From NCBI RefSeq assembly GCF_021155775.2, contig NC_060235.2, forward strand, positions 7,250,693 to 7,314,692: DNA of 64,000 nt, written 5' to 3'. Origin of the DNA: Neodiprion pinetum (taxonomy: Eukaryota > Arthropoda > Insecta > Hymenoptera > Diprionidae). Under the pieces are notes generated by a model. The model was not told the origin of the DNA. It saw only the letters and a program-made list of their open reading frames with translations, and did no database searches. Numbering within the stretch: the first letter of the stretch is position 1; the number at the start of each line of letters is the position of its first letter. The position numbers and the translations under genes were made by a program. This document shows, piece by piece, positions 1-13,200 of this stretch.

Positions 1-52
1 AGTTAAGTTCAGTTTGAGTTGCTTGCATGCGTAAAATATTGTTGGGACATAG

Positions 53-249
53 GCGGAAACGCATGGACAGCTAGCAGCTCTGATTTTGACCAATACCTCA
101 TCATCGAACTGAACGAAGTGATGAACTTGACGTCCATCGCCACCCAGGGGCGTTCGCACTCGAGCGAATATGTGATGGAGTACGGTATTAGCTATGGCAC
201 AAACGGTCTTGACTATGCTGATTACAAGGAGGAAGACGGCAACACCAAG
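53..249 (+). other. Nrx-IV: Nrx-IV alternative discoidin exon A
   Basis: This 197-nt exon follows a catag acceptor and ends AAG|gtaatt. It enters in phase 1 and leaves in phase 0. It encodes the middle of the discoidin domain (GNAWTASSSDFDQYL at the start, ATQGRSHSSEYV in the centre). It has the same length and phases as exon B at 749-945, and the proteins are identical at 26 of 66 aligned positions by my count. It corresponds to the upstream member of the mutually exclusive pair known from Drosophila nrx-IV (exons 3 and 4). Confidence 0.88.
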
Positions 250-3200
250 GTAATTTTCAGCGATTACAGAAGGCTATCATTTCGCAGCGTATCTGTGTGT
301 TCGTCATTCTTTCACCTAATGTATTATTCCAAAAAGTGACGAAACAGCTGACTGGCTGAGTGTAAGACGAACGCGTTTGATATATATATTTTAAGTTATT
401 TTATCAATATCCCTCTTATTAATCCAATAATAAATCGTTGATGGTCTTAACGGGCTTAAGGGTCGGTGTAACAATAATGTATGATACACGATGTGAGTAA
501 TTATGCATGAGTAATCTATCCGCTTGCATGGTAGTAGTGGAAATTAGTGTAATCGCCGCTGGAAGATCCTGCCCCCTACATTGTATCACCTTGGACTGAA
601 AATGAAGGATCATAAAAGAGACTATTGTGCGAAAAGAAAAACATTGTACAATCGTTATACTTATGTGTTTCTGAACCTGTTTCACTTTTTCTGCTTCTCT
701 TCTACTATCTGCTTTCAACAACAATTGGATACGGGCTGGGAATTGCAGGGGATTCGGCATGGTCACCGGACACCAGCAGCTACGATCAGCATCTGACAAT
801 GAAGCTGAAAGAAAGATACGATATACGCAGTATTGCGACGCGTGGTCGTGCACATACTAACGAATTCGTAACCGAATATATTGTCCAATATTCAAACGAC
901 GGTTCGGCCTGGACAAGTTATGAAAGCGAGGATGGTGTGGACGAGGTACTGAGAAAGAATATTGGAAAAAATCAATTGATATTTTTCGCGTTTGGTACTC
1001 TAAAAACCTTTGATATATACTACTACTTTCGAGTGTTTATTCGATGGATGTTTTTCTTTATTAGGCAGTACCAAATGATACGCAGTACAACGATATTCAA
1101 AGAAATATTTAATTTTCCAATAATTCATCCAGCCACTATCGCATAATTTATTATTTCACTTTTGTGACTAACACTCTATCTAATACCAACTTGTTGCTAC
1201 ACAATTGCACAAATTCTTGTTTCACCACGTATGCATATTACAGTAGCGGTAGAAATTTTTGACAATAATCTTTTCACTAAAAAATCAATTTCTGTGGCAA
1301 TATGATCAGTTTCGGTGTATAACTTATCTAACAAGAGGGAAGGAATTAAACTAACACTTTTCCCAACTGGCCTGCTAAATTGTCATTCCCTTACAGATGT
1401 TCAAAGGCAACGTAAACGGAGATATGATTAAATTGAACAAATTTGAGGTGCCTATAATTGCGAGATGGATTAGAATAAATCCAACTCGATGGAGGGATAG
1501 AATATCCCTGCGCGTTGAGCTCTACGGATGCAATTATGGTATTAGCTACACTCTGTATCAAAATCATTTTATCTGTAGTATTGGAATAGCTTAGATCCTT
1601 TCTCACGATTCAACTCTATCAACTAATTATAGTATCTGACGTGCTGTCCTTCAATGGCTCATCGCTCGTACGTTGGGATCTTCTTCGAGAGCCAATCGAA
1701 ACGGACAGACATTCTCTCCGTTTTCGTTTCAAAACTAACAATGCCGACGGAGTGTTGGTGTACTCTCGTGGAACGCAAGGGGACTTTTTAGCCTTACAAT
1801 TGCGAGACAACAGAATGCTGCTAAACATAGACTTGGGGTCTGGTGTCATGACGAGTTTATCCGTCGGAAGTCTGTTGGACGATAATATGTGGCATGATGT
1901 TGTAATATCCAGAAACAGAAGGACGATTTCATTCTCAGTTGACAGGGTATTAATCAAAGGAAGAATCAAAGGGGAGTTTTACCGTCTTGACTTGAACAGA
2001 GCTGTACGTAACTTTCTTTTTTTTAAATCTATCGCAATCAGGGTTTAACTTTGAAAATAAATAGAACAAAAATAAACACCGTCTCTCGTTTGTTAACAGT
2101 TCTTCATCGGCGGGGTGCCAAATAGGCAAGACGGCTTAGTGGTAAATCAAAATTTCACCGGATGTATAGAGAACTTTTATCTAAACACTACCAGTTTCTT
2201 CCACGAGCTTAAAGAAACTGAAATAACTGGCGAAAATCTTAGATACCACAAAGTGAATACGATTTACTACTGTCCAGAACCTCCTATAATTCCAATAACA
2301 TTCTTGACACCGCAATCATTCGCTCGACTGAGAGGGTATGAAGGAGTTTACTCATTAAATATTTCGCTCGCATTCCGAACGTACGAACATCAAGGAATGA
2401 TTATGTATCATCAATTTACTTCTCCTGGATACGTAAAAGTGAGTGATAATTGTAATGCTAATCATTTTTCAATCGATAAACATGTACTCGATTGAATACA
2501 AGTGACATGACTACTTGTGTTTGTAGCTGTTCCTCGAAGAGGGAAAAATAAAAGTGGAAATACAAACCCAAGGTAATCCAAAAGTGATATTGGATAACTT
2601 TGACGATATGTTTAATGATGGAAAATGGCACCAAGTTGTACTGACGATACAGAAAAATAGTCTCACACTCAATGTGGATGGTCGTCCAATGCGGACGCGA
2701 CGTTTACTGGATATGACAACAGGTTCGTTATACTTGATTGGTGGGGGCGTATTCGGAACAGGAACAAATCGAGGATTCGTTGGATGTATGAGAATGATTA
2801 CCGTTGACGGAAATTATAAACTACCTACCGATTGGAAGGAGGATGAATACTGTTGCAAAAATGAAGTTGTCTTTGATGCTTGTCAAATGACAGATCGATG
2901 CAACCCTAATCCCTGCAAACATGCAGGAATTTGTCGTCAAACCTCCGACGAGTTTACATGCGACTGTACAAATACCGGCTATGCAGGAGCCGTCTGTCAT
3001 ACATGTATGTAGCAAAGTGTAATGAAGTTTCAAACGACCCTTTTGACTCTGGATGACCTGAGCATAAAACTGATTTCAATTTCTGTTTAGCCCTGCATCC
3101 GCTGTCGTGCGAGGCCTACAAAAATACAAATTCTGTTAATCAGAGAGCTGAAATAAAAATTGATGTTGACGCAAGCGGGCCTTTACGCCCGTTTCCTGTC

Positions 3201-6102
3201 ACGTGTGAATTCTATGCCGATGGAAGAGTAATGACTGTTCTCAGACATAGTAATGAGCTACCAACACCAGTTAACGGGTTTGAAGAACCGGGAAGTTTTA
3301 TTCAAGACGTGAATTACGATGCCGACTTTGACCAAATCGAAGCTTTGTTGAATCGTTCCACCAGCTGTTCGCAAAGAATCAATTACGCTTGCAAAGAGTC
3401 GAGACTTTTCAACTCGCCAGGTTTGTAAAACCGAATACCGAAGTATATAAATAAAATTTCACTGACCATAGCCAAATAATAATTTCCAATAATTTATCTT
3501 ACAGTTCCGATAACCGAAGATTTCCGACCAAATTCATGGTGGGTCAGCAGAGGCAATCAACGCATGGATTACTGGGGTGGTGCGCTCCCAGGGTCTCGTA
3601 AATGCGAATGTGGAGTTCTTGGAACTTGTGTAGAACCGACAAAGTGGTGTAATTGCGACTCAGGGCTTGAGAGCTGGCAAGAGGATGGCGGTGACATTAC
3701 CGAAAAACAGCATCTGCCTGTAAAGCAGTTACGGCTTGGTGATACTGGAACGCCACTTGATGAAAAAGAGGGAAGATATACTCTCGGACCTTTGATCTGC
3801 GAAGGCGATGGTAAACAAAAAAAACTATAATTATCTGCGGTAACACTGATCATCGTCGACTCTTTTCTAATTTACCCTATCAAATTTCTCTGTAAGGTAC
3901 CGAATTACCGTGGGTACATTTGGGTAAGCAGAAGATCATCTATCTGCTAATATAGGAATCAATTGAAGTGCCTAGGTTTACGGTAGCTTTAAAATTTCCA
4001 TAGCTGACACGAGTATAGTTGTTGTAACAATCTCCAATCCTGTAATTAATTTATTCAACAACTTTGTTTGTCTTATTTTTGTCTATTTGGACTTTCACCT
4101 TTCCAAAGTAATTCCAAAGCAGCATAGACGATTAGCCTCATCCAATAATAATTACCCTTGGCAGAATATTTCCAAATATTTGCCAGTTTGACAAAAGAGC
4201 ATTTCTGTATATTTTTCTACCCGCACACAGAATCCCAACGAAATCTTGTGTGTAAAATTGAAACGTACTTAGGGAACCTAGAAGTATGTGAACCATATTG
4301 AATGAACCATACGATTATTAAATTTCGTCACCCAATTTGTACTTACCATAAATCATTTTAAACCTATTTAAACAAATATTCAATGAAAATAATGCAGAGA
4401 TAAAATTAAGAATACTGATATATTGACAGTTACGAAATGAAAGAAAAAAGAACGGAAATAACTGAAACACATTTCAATTCAAAGTGCGTGACAAATCACA
4501 ATTTTCATTTCAGATCTGTTCAAAAACGTTATCACGTTTCGCATTGTTGATGCTACGATTAATCTACCAACATTCGACATGGGTCACAGCGGCGATATTT
4601 ATTTTGAATTTAAAACCACAATTCAAGATGCAGTGATCATTCATAGCAAGGGACCTACAGATTACATCAAAGTATCTATTCACGGAGGAAACCAAATTCA
4701 CTTCCAATATCAGGCTGGAGGTGGGCCGCTGGCTGTTAGCGTTCAAACATCGTACAGCCTAGCCAACAATCAATGGCATTCTGTATCTGTGGAAAGAAAC
4801 CGCAAGGAGGCCAGAATCGTTATCGATGGAGCTCTTAAGAACGAAGTCAGAGAACCACCTGGCCCGGTCAGAGCGCTACATCTTACCTCTGATCTTATAA
4901 TCGGAGCAACAATTGATTACAGAGATGGCTACGTCGGATGCATCAGAGCGATGTTATTGAACGGAGTGTTACAAGATCTGAGAAGCCATGCTAGAAGAGG
5001 AATCTACGGAGTGAGCACCGATTGTGTAGGGAGATGCGAAAGCAGCCCGTGTCTGAACAATGGAACATGTTTGGAGAGATTTGATGGATACGCGTGTGAC
5101 TGCAGATGGACAGCTTTTAAAGGACCAATTTGTGCAGATGGTAAGTTAATTTATCTATAGGTTTTACGCTTTTATGAGACAACTAATACAGTACACATCT
5201 TTGATCAGAGATAGGTCGTTAAAATTTTGTTTCCTTATGTGTTTTCAGAAATTGGTGTAAACATGCGACAGAGCTCGATGATTAAGTACGATTTCATGGG
5301 AAGCTGGCGTTCTACTATAGCTGAAAAAATTCGCGTTGGATTCACAACGACGAATCCCAAGGGTTTTTTGATAGGTCTATTTTCTAACATTTCCGGAGAA
5401 TACATGACGATAATGGTATCCAACAGTGGACATCTCCGTGTCGTTTTTGACTTTGGTTTTGAAAGACAGGAAGTAATATTCCCTGATAAAAACTTCGGCT
5501 TAGGCCAGTACCACGACGTCAGAATAAGCAGACAAAATTCCGGGGCAACCCTGGTCATACAGGTCGACAACTACGAGCCAAAACTTTTCAATTTCAACAT
5601 CAAGGCTTCTGCCGATGCTCAGTTCAACAACATCCAGTACATGTACATCGGTAAAAACGAATCTATGACCGAGGGATTTACTGGCTGCTTGTCTAGAGTT
5701 GAGTTTGACGATATTTACCCGCTGAAGCTTCTCTTCCAAGAAAGCGGACCAGCTAATGTAAGATCGTTGGGCAGTCAGCTGACGGAAGATTTCTGCGGAG
5801 TTGAGCCCGTTACTCACCCGCCGAATATAGTTGAAACTAGACCACCGCCGCAAGTCGACGAGGACAAACTGAGGGCAGCTTACCATGAAACTGATACAGC
5901 CATACTGGGAACTGTACTGGCTATCTTACTGATAGCCCTGATAATAATGGCAATGCTTATTGGCAGGTACATGTCCAGGCATAAGGGAGAGTATCTAACG
6001 CAGGAAGACAAAGGAGCCGAAATGGCTTTGGACCCAGATTCCGCAGTCGTCCATTCCACGACTGGTCACCAAGTTCAAAAAAAGAAAGAATGGTTTATTT
6101 AA
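53..6102 (+). CDS. Nrx-IV: Neurexin IV (Caspr/CNTNAP-like septate junction protein), 5' partial
   Basis: Single-pass adhesion protein of pleated septate junctions, binding Contactin/Neuroglian outside and Coracle (band 4.1) inside (family knowledge). Exons by frame and GT-AG: 53-249 or 749-945 (alternatives), 1397-1538, 1633-2003, 2100-2438, 2527-3004, 3091-3420, 3505-3810, 4514-5140, 5249-6102; phases agree throughout and give about 1214 residues. Domain order: end of the discoidin domain (ending ISLRVELYGCNY), laminin G 1 (~1640-2190), laminin G 2 (~2290-2820), EGF (~2880-3000), fibrinogen-like region (3091-3810, with the NSWWVSRGNQ and MDYWGGALPG segments), laminin G 3 (~4516-4980), EGF (~5030-5135), laminin G 4 (~5250-5800), one membrane helix (~5895-5964). 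The short tail has a juxtamembrane band-4.1-binding motif (RHKGEYLTQEDKGA) and ends in EWFI, like the PDZ-binding end of Caspr proteins. Signal peptide and first discoidin exons are outside the window. Confidence 0.96.
749..945 (+). other. Nrx-IV: Nrx-IV alternative discoidin exon B
   Basis: This 197-nt exon follows an aattgcag acceptor and ends GAG|gtactg, entering in phase 1 and leaving in phase 0, as exon A does. It encodes the paralogous discoidin segment (GDSAWSPDTSSYDQHL at the start, ATRGRAHTNEFV in the centre). Joining A to B would put a phase-0 end onto a phase-1 start, so including both would shift the frame. The 499-nt spacing rules out simple steric exclusion between the splice sites. 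Confidence 0.88.
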
Positions 6103-6228
6103 TTTTAGTACACTGCCCCCGATTCTATCGTGCCGAAAATGTGTACGATTCAATGCTTTTTATACAGAAAAACGTATTTTATAAAATAGCTGACTGTTTG
6201 TCACGTCAAACGTGGAATCTCTGTGTAC

Positions 6229-6234
6229 AATAAA
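6229..6234 (+). other. Nrx-IV: Nrx-IV candidate polyadenylation signal
   Basis: An AATAAA hexamer lies 127 nt after the Nrx-IV stop codon. It is the first canonical hexamer downstream and would give a short 3' UTR. Further AATAAA/ATTAAA matches occur in the AT-rich spacer, so longer UTR forms are possible. Confidence 0.5.
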
Positions 6235-9200
6235 CACGAACGTACAGTCGACATAATTTGCAATTGAATTTCAAACTACTTATGAAGAAATAATTCGTCA
6301 AAAAAAGACACTAAACTATTATTCGGTTTGATTTCAATCTTACGGTTTGACGTAGTTAAGAAAAAGTTGAACTTTCAGAAATCCGGATTTTTTTTATCAT
6401 TTTTTCATCGTCACGTAATCGCAAACTCATCTTCTTTCGAGCAATGTCCAAATTAGAATTTATAATCAAGATTATTATTATTAATTGTCGATTGCTTGGT
6501 TCAGTCTGTTAGTTTATACAAATCCATTGATTAATATATACCCATTTTTACACTAGATTTATAATTTCTTAGCATTTAAATTTTATCTCATTGGTAAAAC
6601 AAAATGGAAAGAAAAACAATAATAATTATAATAAGCAGAGACTTGCTTCTCAGTTGATGTACAAACATTTTCTACTGCTAACAATTATTTGATATTATAT
6701 TTATCTTTCTGTCCTTTATTATCATAATCTCTACTAGTTGTAATAATTACCGTCCAACGTGCATCTAACGAAAATATACTTTGTATTATTATTATTTTTA
6801 TTATTATTTTGTATTTTTTGATCTTTTTTGTTTACGAATACTATTATCTACATCACTTGTGTTAAAATTATTTATCGAATTTAATGTCATTCCCTTGATT
6901 TTCACTCAAAACAATCTGGTTTGCATATAAATTACTTGTTTGTTTTGTACATACTCCATTCTACGTAATGATAGTAAATTTTAATTCTGGGTTGTGGTTC
7001 CTGTAAGATTGTATGCCATATCTAACTTCGCGCCAATGATGTATCGGTACAAATAAAGCTGACAGTAGTTGGAATAATAAAATATCTTGTTGCAGAATAA
7101 TGTCATAAATAATAATGAATGTCAGTAGAGATATCGCAGATTTTCCACTAACAGGCAATTATCTATCGTACTCTTTGTTCCAGACAAAGATTGAACCACA
7201 ACCTTTAATTTATGATTTGTAGTGGCGCTTACACATGGTGAATTGCAGAAATAAATATTAATAAAATTCTGATACATTCCGAAAACAAAAAAAGTGTACA
7301 CATATTGTTTCAATTTTTTTCATAACACGCCTATTATGTTAGCCTTACTCTAGACGAAGAAATACATGGATCTGAAAAATTGTGATATATCATTTAAAAT
7401 GTCTCAACTGGGAAAAAGAAAATATCAAATCGTAAGAAATCTTTGTTCCATCAAATGGCTATCAGTAGCACTTATAGAAGCTTAACTATCCAACAATAGT
7501 AATACATAGATTATAAATTAATTATTTATTGGGAGTATGCAAATATTCATTGATTTATTGAACTATATTCTCATAGGGAATACGGTTTCTTTTTCCTGTT
7601 ATTCAAGGCATAGATGATAACGTGACTACTTGCTTAGAATTGATTATTTTTCACTCAAATTCCTAGCTGTGCCTTCAGACTGAGTAACAGGGTGCTAGCG
7701 TAGGAATGTTTCTCAGTGACGATAATTACGTAGACTTGAGAATGTGAAGTGAGATCTACAAAATTTTTTAGATGGAAAAAGTAACTTCAACTGCCTGCAT
7801 CCAATAAACTCACAATAAAACTGTAAATACGTTCAGTAAACAGTTCGATAAAAGAAACCCTTTGCTCATTTGGTTAATTATACCAAGTGTCAAATTTTTT
7901 AATAGTTGTGTTCGGTACTGCTCAGAGTCGTACCAGCTAGAACCTGCTTTTTTAACTTTTGAATATTTTATATATTATCCTGATTGCGGCATAAATGTAG
8001 TAGTGCAACGAATAAGTTGTGAAAATTCACACCAAAAACAAACAAGTTGAAAACTGTTTGTAATTGCACGCCATATCGAAAGAAAAAAGTGGGAACAGAC
8101 CGGACTGGACGTGTAGAATAATTTCAATATGAATACTAACACTCATATTATGAACGAGATGAATTGAAGCACCATTCGAATCACACACTGAGTAAATCAC
8201 ATAACACTACGATAAGTTTTAAGTTACGTGGTGTTTATAATGAAAATTATAGTGGTAATGACACCAATTTTGTAGAACTAGGAAGTTATTTGGCCCAATG
8301 ACTTTTGTAAGAATAAATATTTATAGTGAAAAATTTGACATGTTATTAAAGTTACTCCTAAACATCCCATTCCAACTGTATTTATAGCACCTGAAAGACT
8401 AAATTGGTATTATTCACACCTCATTGCTGGAAATAAATGAAAATTAAAGAATGTAACTTGTCAACTCAGCGAACATTATTGAGATGATCAAAATTCTCTC
8501 CGCACGTGAAGTTGTGTTGAATATACATATACAGCTCTAGCGATGATCCCCACAATTTCAATGTCTTTCAAACTCTCTTTACATCCACAGCGTGCGGATG
8601 AACAGAATCTTACTACCTACTGAATCTGGGAACGTAGAGATTCATTCTTGCAAGAAGAAGGCAGAGATTTGAGGTACAGTCACGCTTTGTAAGACTCTTC
8701 AAATTCAAATTATAAACAAAGAAAAATATTAGTTTCTCGAAAAAAATAATATCGTGCATGACTTGATGTTTGATTTCACATTGATGAACATTAATCAATA
8801 AGAAATGAGAAAAATTTTTAAAAACTTTCAATGACGAAGTGCAATTTGAATAAGCGAATTATTTGTTGCTCAGATATTTAATTGCTGATCAAACTGCAGT
8901 CATTATTTTTACACATGTTGCGCAAGTTCCATATGCGGTACTTAATTGGATTATATACATATTATTTATAAACTCAATGCATGCAATTCATTCTTGGATA
9001 TAATGAAAAGTTACACTGTAGTCAATCACAATATCGTACATATAAAATATAAAAAAATGTATATTTCGATCAATGGAATACAACAAATTCAGAGTAAACC
9101 CAATAATAGTGATGCATGACTTAAGATTAAAAACAAATAATATTTTCCAACGCTAGCCACTCGTACTTTCGATCGCTATCCGTGCGCAAAATCGCATTTT

Positions 9201-9942
9201 ATCGCAGATTGAAAATAAAATTTCCGTGTAAACAAAATATCTTTTACAAGATTTCGTTGGAATCGAAATTATGATATTTTCGCCCATATACGTTTTTACG
9301 TCGACACGCCCGTATGAATTTTTCAACATCTGCTTTACATGTCGTATGCACGATAAAAGTGGAATTTCGTGCTGAGATACTTGATGTGAGATTTTTACAA
9401 TCTTCTCCCATGTGTGATGAAGTGATCGACGTCCTTCCAGCATGGCAATATTCATGCATATATGTAAGTGTTGTTTATAATTAATTAATAATAGAGCAAC
9501 CAATAACTCTTGCTCAATATTCTCTAACGTAAATAGAAACTCAAAAACGTTGAAAAACAACCGTAACCCTAATTTGTCAGTTGTAAAAAATGGATGTGTA
9601 GTACTTCAATACAAAATGTGGCACTAATTCTTAGATCTACATATTATAATCAAATACGGGATCTAACAGCCTATATTCGAAAATATATGTTTTCGAAAAA
9701 ATCATCAATTATTTATTTTTATGCAACTACGATTATTAATAAAAAATAACGAAGTCATGTAACTATCTTTAAAATGTTATGAAAAAAGGCTACGCGATTA
9801 GTTGAATTTAGAATTGTCATGTAATTGATAAAATAAATATTATATAAATAAAACAGTTTCGTAAAATTCATAAATTTTGGAATAAATTGTCGTCATTCAT
9901 ATATTGACAACCATGAGCTATCAAATTATATTATTATCAACA
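6235..9942. other. Intergenic spacer between convergent Nrx-IV and CTP synthase
   Basis: About 3.7 kb of AT-rich DNA with TTA/ATT-rich tracts (for example around 6785-6815). It should contain both 3' UTRs. The longest open frame, about 9153-9560 on the minus strand, shows no domain I recognise and no splice context tying it to a neighbour. I see no RNA gene or foldback element here. Confidence 0.5.
9712..9717 (-). other. CTPS: CTP synthase candidate polyadenylation signal
   Basis: TTTATT on the plus strand reads AATAAA on the minus strand, about 230 nt past the CTP synthase stop. The region is AT-rich, so chance matches are likely. Confidence 0.3.
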
Positions 9943-10170
9943 TCAATTGTCCGACACTTTTGTGCCAGGGTTTCTCGAATCATTAGATATCTGCAATTTC
10001 TCTAGTGGCAATTTTGTTACAATTGGATAGTCTTCATCTGGAATCAAACGAATCAAAAAATCACTCAATAATCATAAATGGGTTACCCGGTTAACATACA
10101 GCACGTGGTTCATGAGTAACTGTAATGATTTCGAAGTGATAGAAATCCAGTTTTTAAGACATCTATTATG

Positions 10171-10205
<35 letters not shown>

Positions 10206-13200
10206 TTAAAATTGGTTCTTCAGTTATAATTGTTTCTCTTTCTACGGTATATATATGTATATATATATATATACCGTAGAAAGAGAAACAATTATAACTG
10301 AAGAACCAATTTTAAACTTATCTCACCTGAATCATTGTCGCTAAGTTGACGTGGCGAGAGTCTGCAGCCCCTTGCCAGATAAGATTGTAGCTTACCCACA
10401 CTCGCTAATATTAGTCCCAAGAAAGGTGGCGAAGGATTGAGGGGCCGAGACAAATATTCGGGATGATATTGAGTTGCTACATAGTAACGATGACCTTCCA
10501 ATTCGACTACCTCCATTCTCACTTTGTCGTCGTCATGTCCTGTCGCAGTCAAATCATAGATTCAGACTATGCGTTATTCAGATTGTAAATAGAATATGGT
10601 TAAACTTTATAATATTCAATATTCAGAAACAGTATAATTAGTTTGACCCGTTTACTGCTAATTAGTATTACGCCTTAGAACTTACCAACAAATTTCAATC
10701 CCGCGGCTTCGAGATCTGCAACGTATTTTGGATTCACTTCATATCGATGCCTGTGTCTCTCCTCAATGTCGTCTTTATTACCATAGAGTTGTTCTGCAGG
10801 AAAAGGTAAAGAATAAGATTGTTAAATACTCTATTGAAATATGCGTTGCAAAGATTTTCAGAACCAGGAGTGTGCAGAAAATTCTGTGCAACAATATTGG
10901 AAAATTACATTCCACTTTCGTAAATGCTTGTAATTACTTATGACGGAATTAGCTGCTGTAAATCTAGTTCGCCTCTTTCCAAGTCTCATCGTTCCACCCA
11001 TCTGACCCTGATTGTGCTCCGGCATGTCAATGACTATTGGATGATTGGTATCTGGTTCAATTTCCGTGCTATTAGCTCCAATCAAATGAAGAACATTCCG
11101 AGCGAATTCAATAACAGCTGCTTGCAGCCCCAAGCATATTCCAAGGAAAGGTTTATCGTTTTCTCTGCACCATTTACACGCCTCCATCTTCCCTTCTATT
11201 CCGCGCTTTCCAAATCCACCCGGCACAATCACGCCACTACACACATTTAAATATTACAATTTCAAGATTTTATTAACTTAGTCGATGTACGGCATAATTT
11301 TTTGCTATAATTAAGCTTTACGATAAAATCAGTAAACAAAATGACTTACTCGCTCTTGCAAAGTTTTTGCCATGCTTCATGATACAAGACTGGATTTTCT
11401 GCTTTTGTAGCCTGTTCCAAACTGGCAGCTTCAATGTACTGAAGCAAATATTTTCATTATAATGTCAATTATGAAGATGAAACGTATACGAGTTTTTAAA
11501 GGAATTGATTAACTTTTCAATGTTAATTAGTGAATACCCAAATTTAAAGAACTCACGGTTAAATTCAATTTGTAGCCAGCTTGTACAGCTGAATGTTGCA
11601 ATGCTTTAGTGACCGACGCATAGGAGTCCTCCAATTTAGTGTATTTCCCAACGAGACCAATATTCACTTCTTTACGCAAATGGTCAATGCGTTCAGCGAG
11701 ATCTCGCCATTTTCGCATAAAATGGCGAGGTCGTGGCATACTGATATTTAATTGCAGCCTATCGTTCAGGAACTCGATAATCTTTTGATGCTCCATCAGT
11801 AATGGAACACGATAAATCGAAGACAAATCATGAATGGTTATCACCTATAGAACGAAAGTATTATTAATCAGTGAAAATCTGAACATCATTATGCTGTCAA
11901 TAATTGCACTCAGTGCTGTGTATTGGTTAAATGAATTAATTGCAACAATCGTAATTACCTGCTCAGGGGCAACATGACAGAAATTAGAGATTTTCTCCTT
12001 CACCGAATCACCAATGGGTTGATCGGATCGGCAAACAATTAAATCTGGTGACAGACCCAAGCCACGCAACTCCCTGACACTGGATTGAGTTGGTTTTGTT
12101 TTAGGCTCGCCGGTAGAACGAGGCTGAAAGTTCAAGAAATTTATTTGTAACATTAATTGTATTGCTTCGGTCGAACCATTCCAATCTTGATAATTACAAC
12201 TTTTTGTTTCAAGAAAGAATTTGTTTAAAAATTTGTAATATAGATAATCTCTGGTTTGGATTCGTGACAATAGATATATTCAATTATTCCCATGTCGACA
12301 TTATTACTAGGCCTACAAATATACCTGAGGAACAAGAGATACATGAGCACAGCAAAAATTCTCCCTCTTTACTCTGAACTGAAATTGTCTAAAAGCTTCA
12401 ACAAAAGGCATTCCTTCGATGTCTCCAATAGTCCCACCGAGTTCGACAATGCAAACCTAAAACAGAAGAAACAATCCAGAAATTAAATACTCCGCAATAA
12501 AATCACCCTATTTGGAGAAGACGATTCGAATACCTCGGGTTTGTTTCCATCCTGTGTCACGGACTGATGAGCCATTTTTTCTACCCATTCTTGAATAGCG
12601 TCTGTGATATGCGGCACCACTTCAGGGAAACACATACATTGTTACAATAACTTTATAACAAAAGGAGATGGAAAATACCATGTATTATAAAACTGGAACA
12701 CGCATGTACCGATATTTGTATTCTCTGCTCATTGCGCAAACAATGCACTCATAGATAGTGGAGGAGAAAAATTACCTTGAACAGTTTTGCCCAAGTAATC
12801 ACCACGTCGTTCCCTGGTAATAACAGACTGGTATATTTTACCCGTTGTGATGTTATTATCTTTATGGAGAGTAACGTCGAGAAACCTTTCATAGTTTCCC
12901 AAGTCAAGATCCACCTCGCCTCCATCGTCAAGAACATATACTTCGCCTAAAACAGATTAATCGTGATGATAATAAAACAATCGACTTTGAGTGCGTTTCA
13001 ATAGATTAGTTGCTTTGAGAATGGAAAGAAATCACGTGAATTTTAACCTCTAGAGGACCGGAAAACCGATAAATCGGCTCACCCTGTAATATGAACTTTG
13101 TGTATAGTTGATACATGATACCCAGACACTGATTTGTGCATTTCTCAAGAGCGATTTTAACTCTCAAATCCGCGTCGTCTAACGGTTGAAAGCTAATCAA

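Noticed and set aside
9153..9560. 135-codon minus-strand open frame downstream of CTP synthase
   Set aside because: No family resemblance, no splice partner, and it starts and stops in AT-rich spacer. The CTP synthase frame already ends at 9943 with a proper stop.
10167..10204. (TA)n tract as an origin or regulatory element
   Set aside because: A plain microsatellite next to the palindrome; nothing distinguishes it from others in the window.
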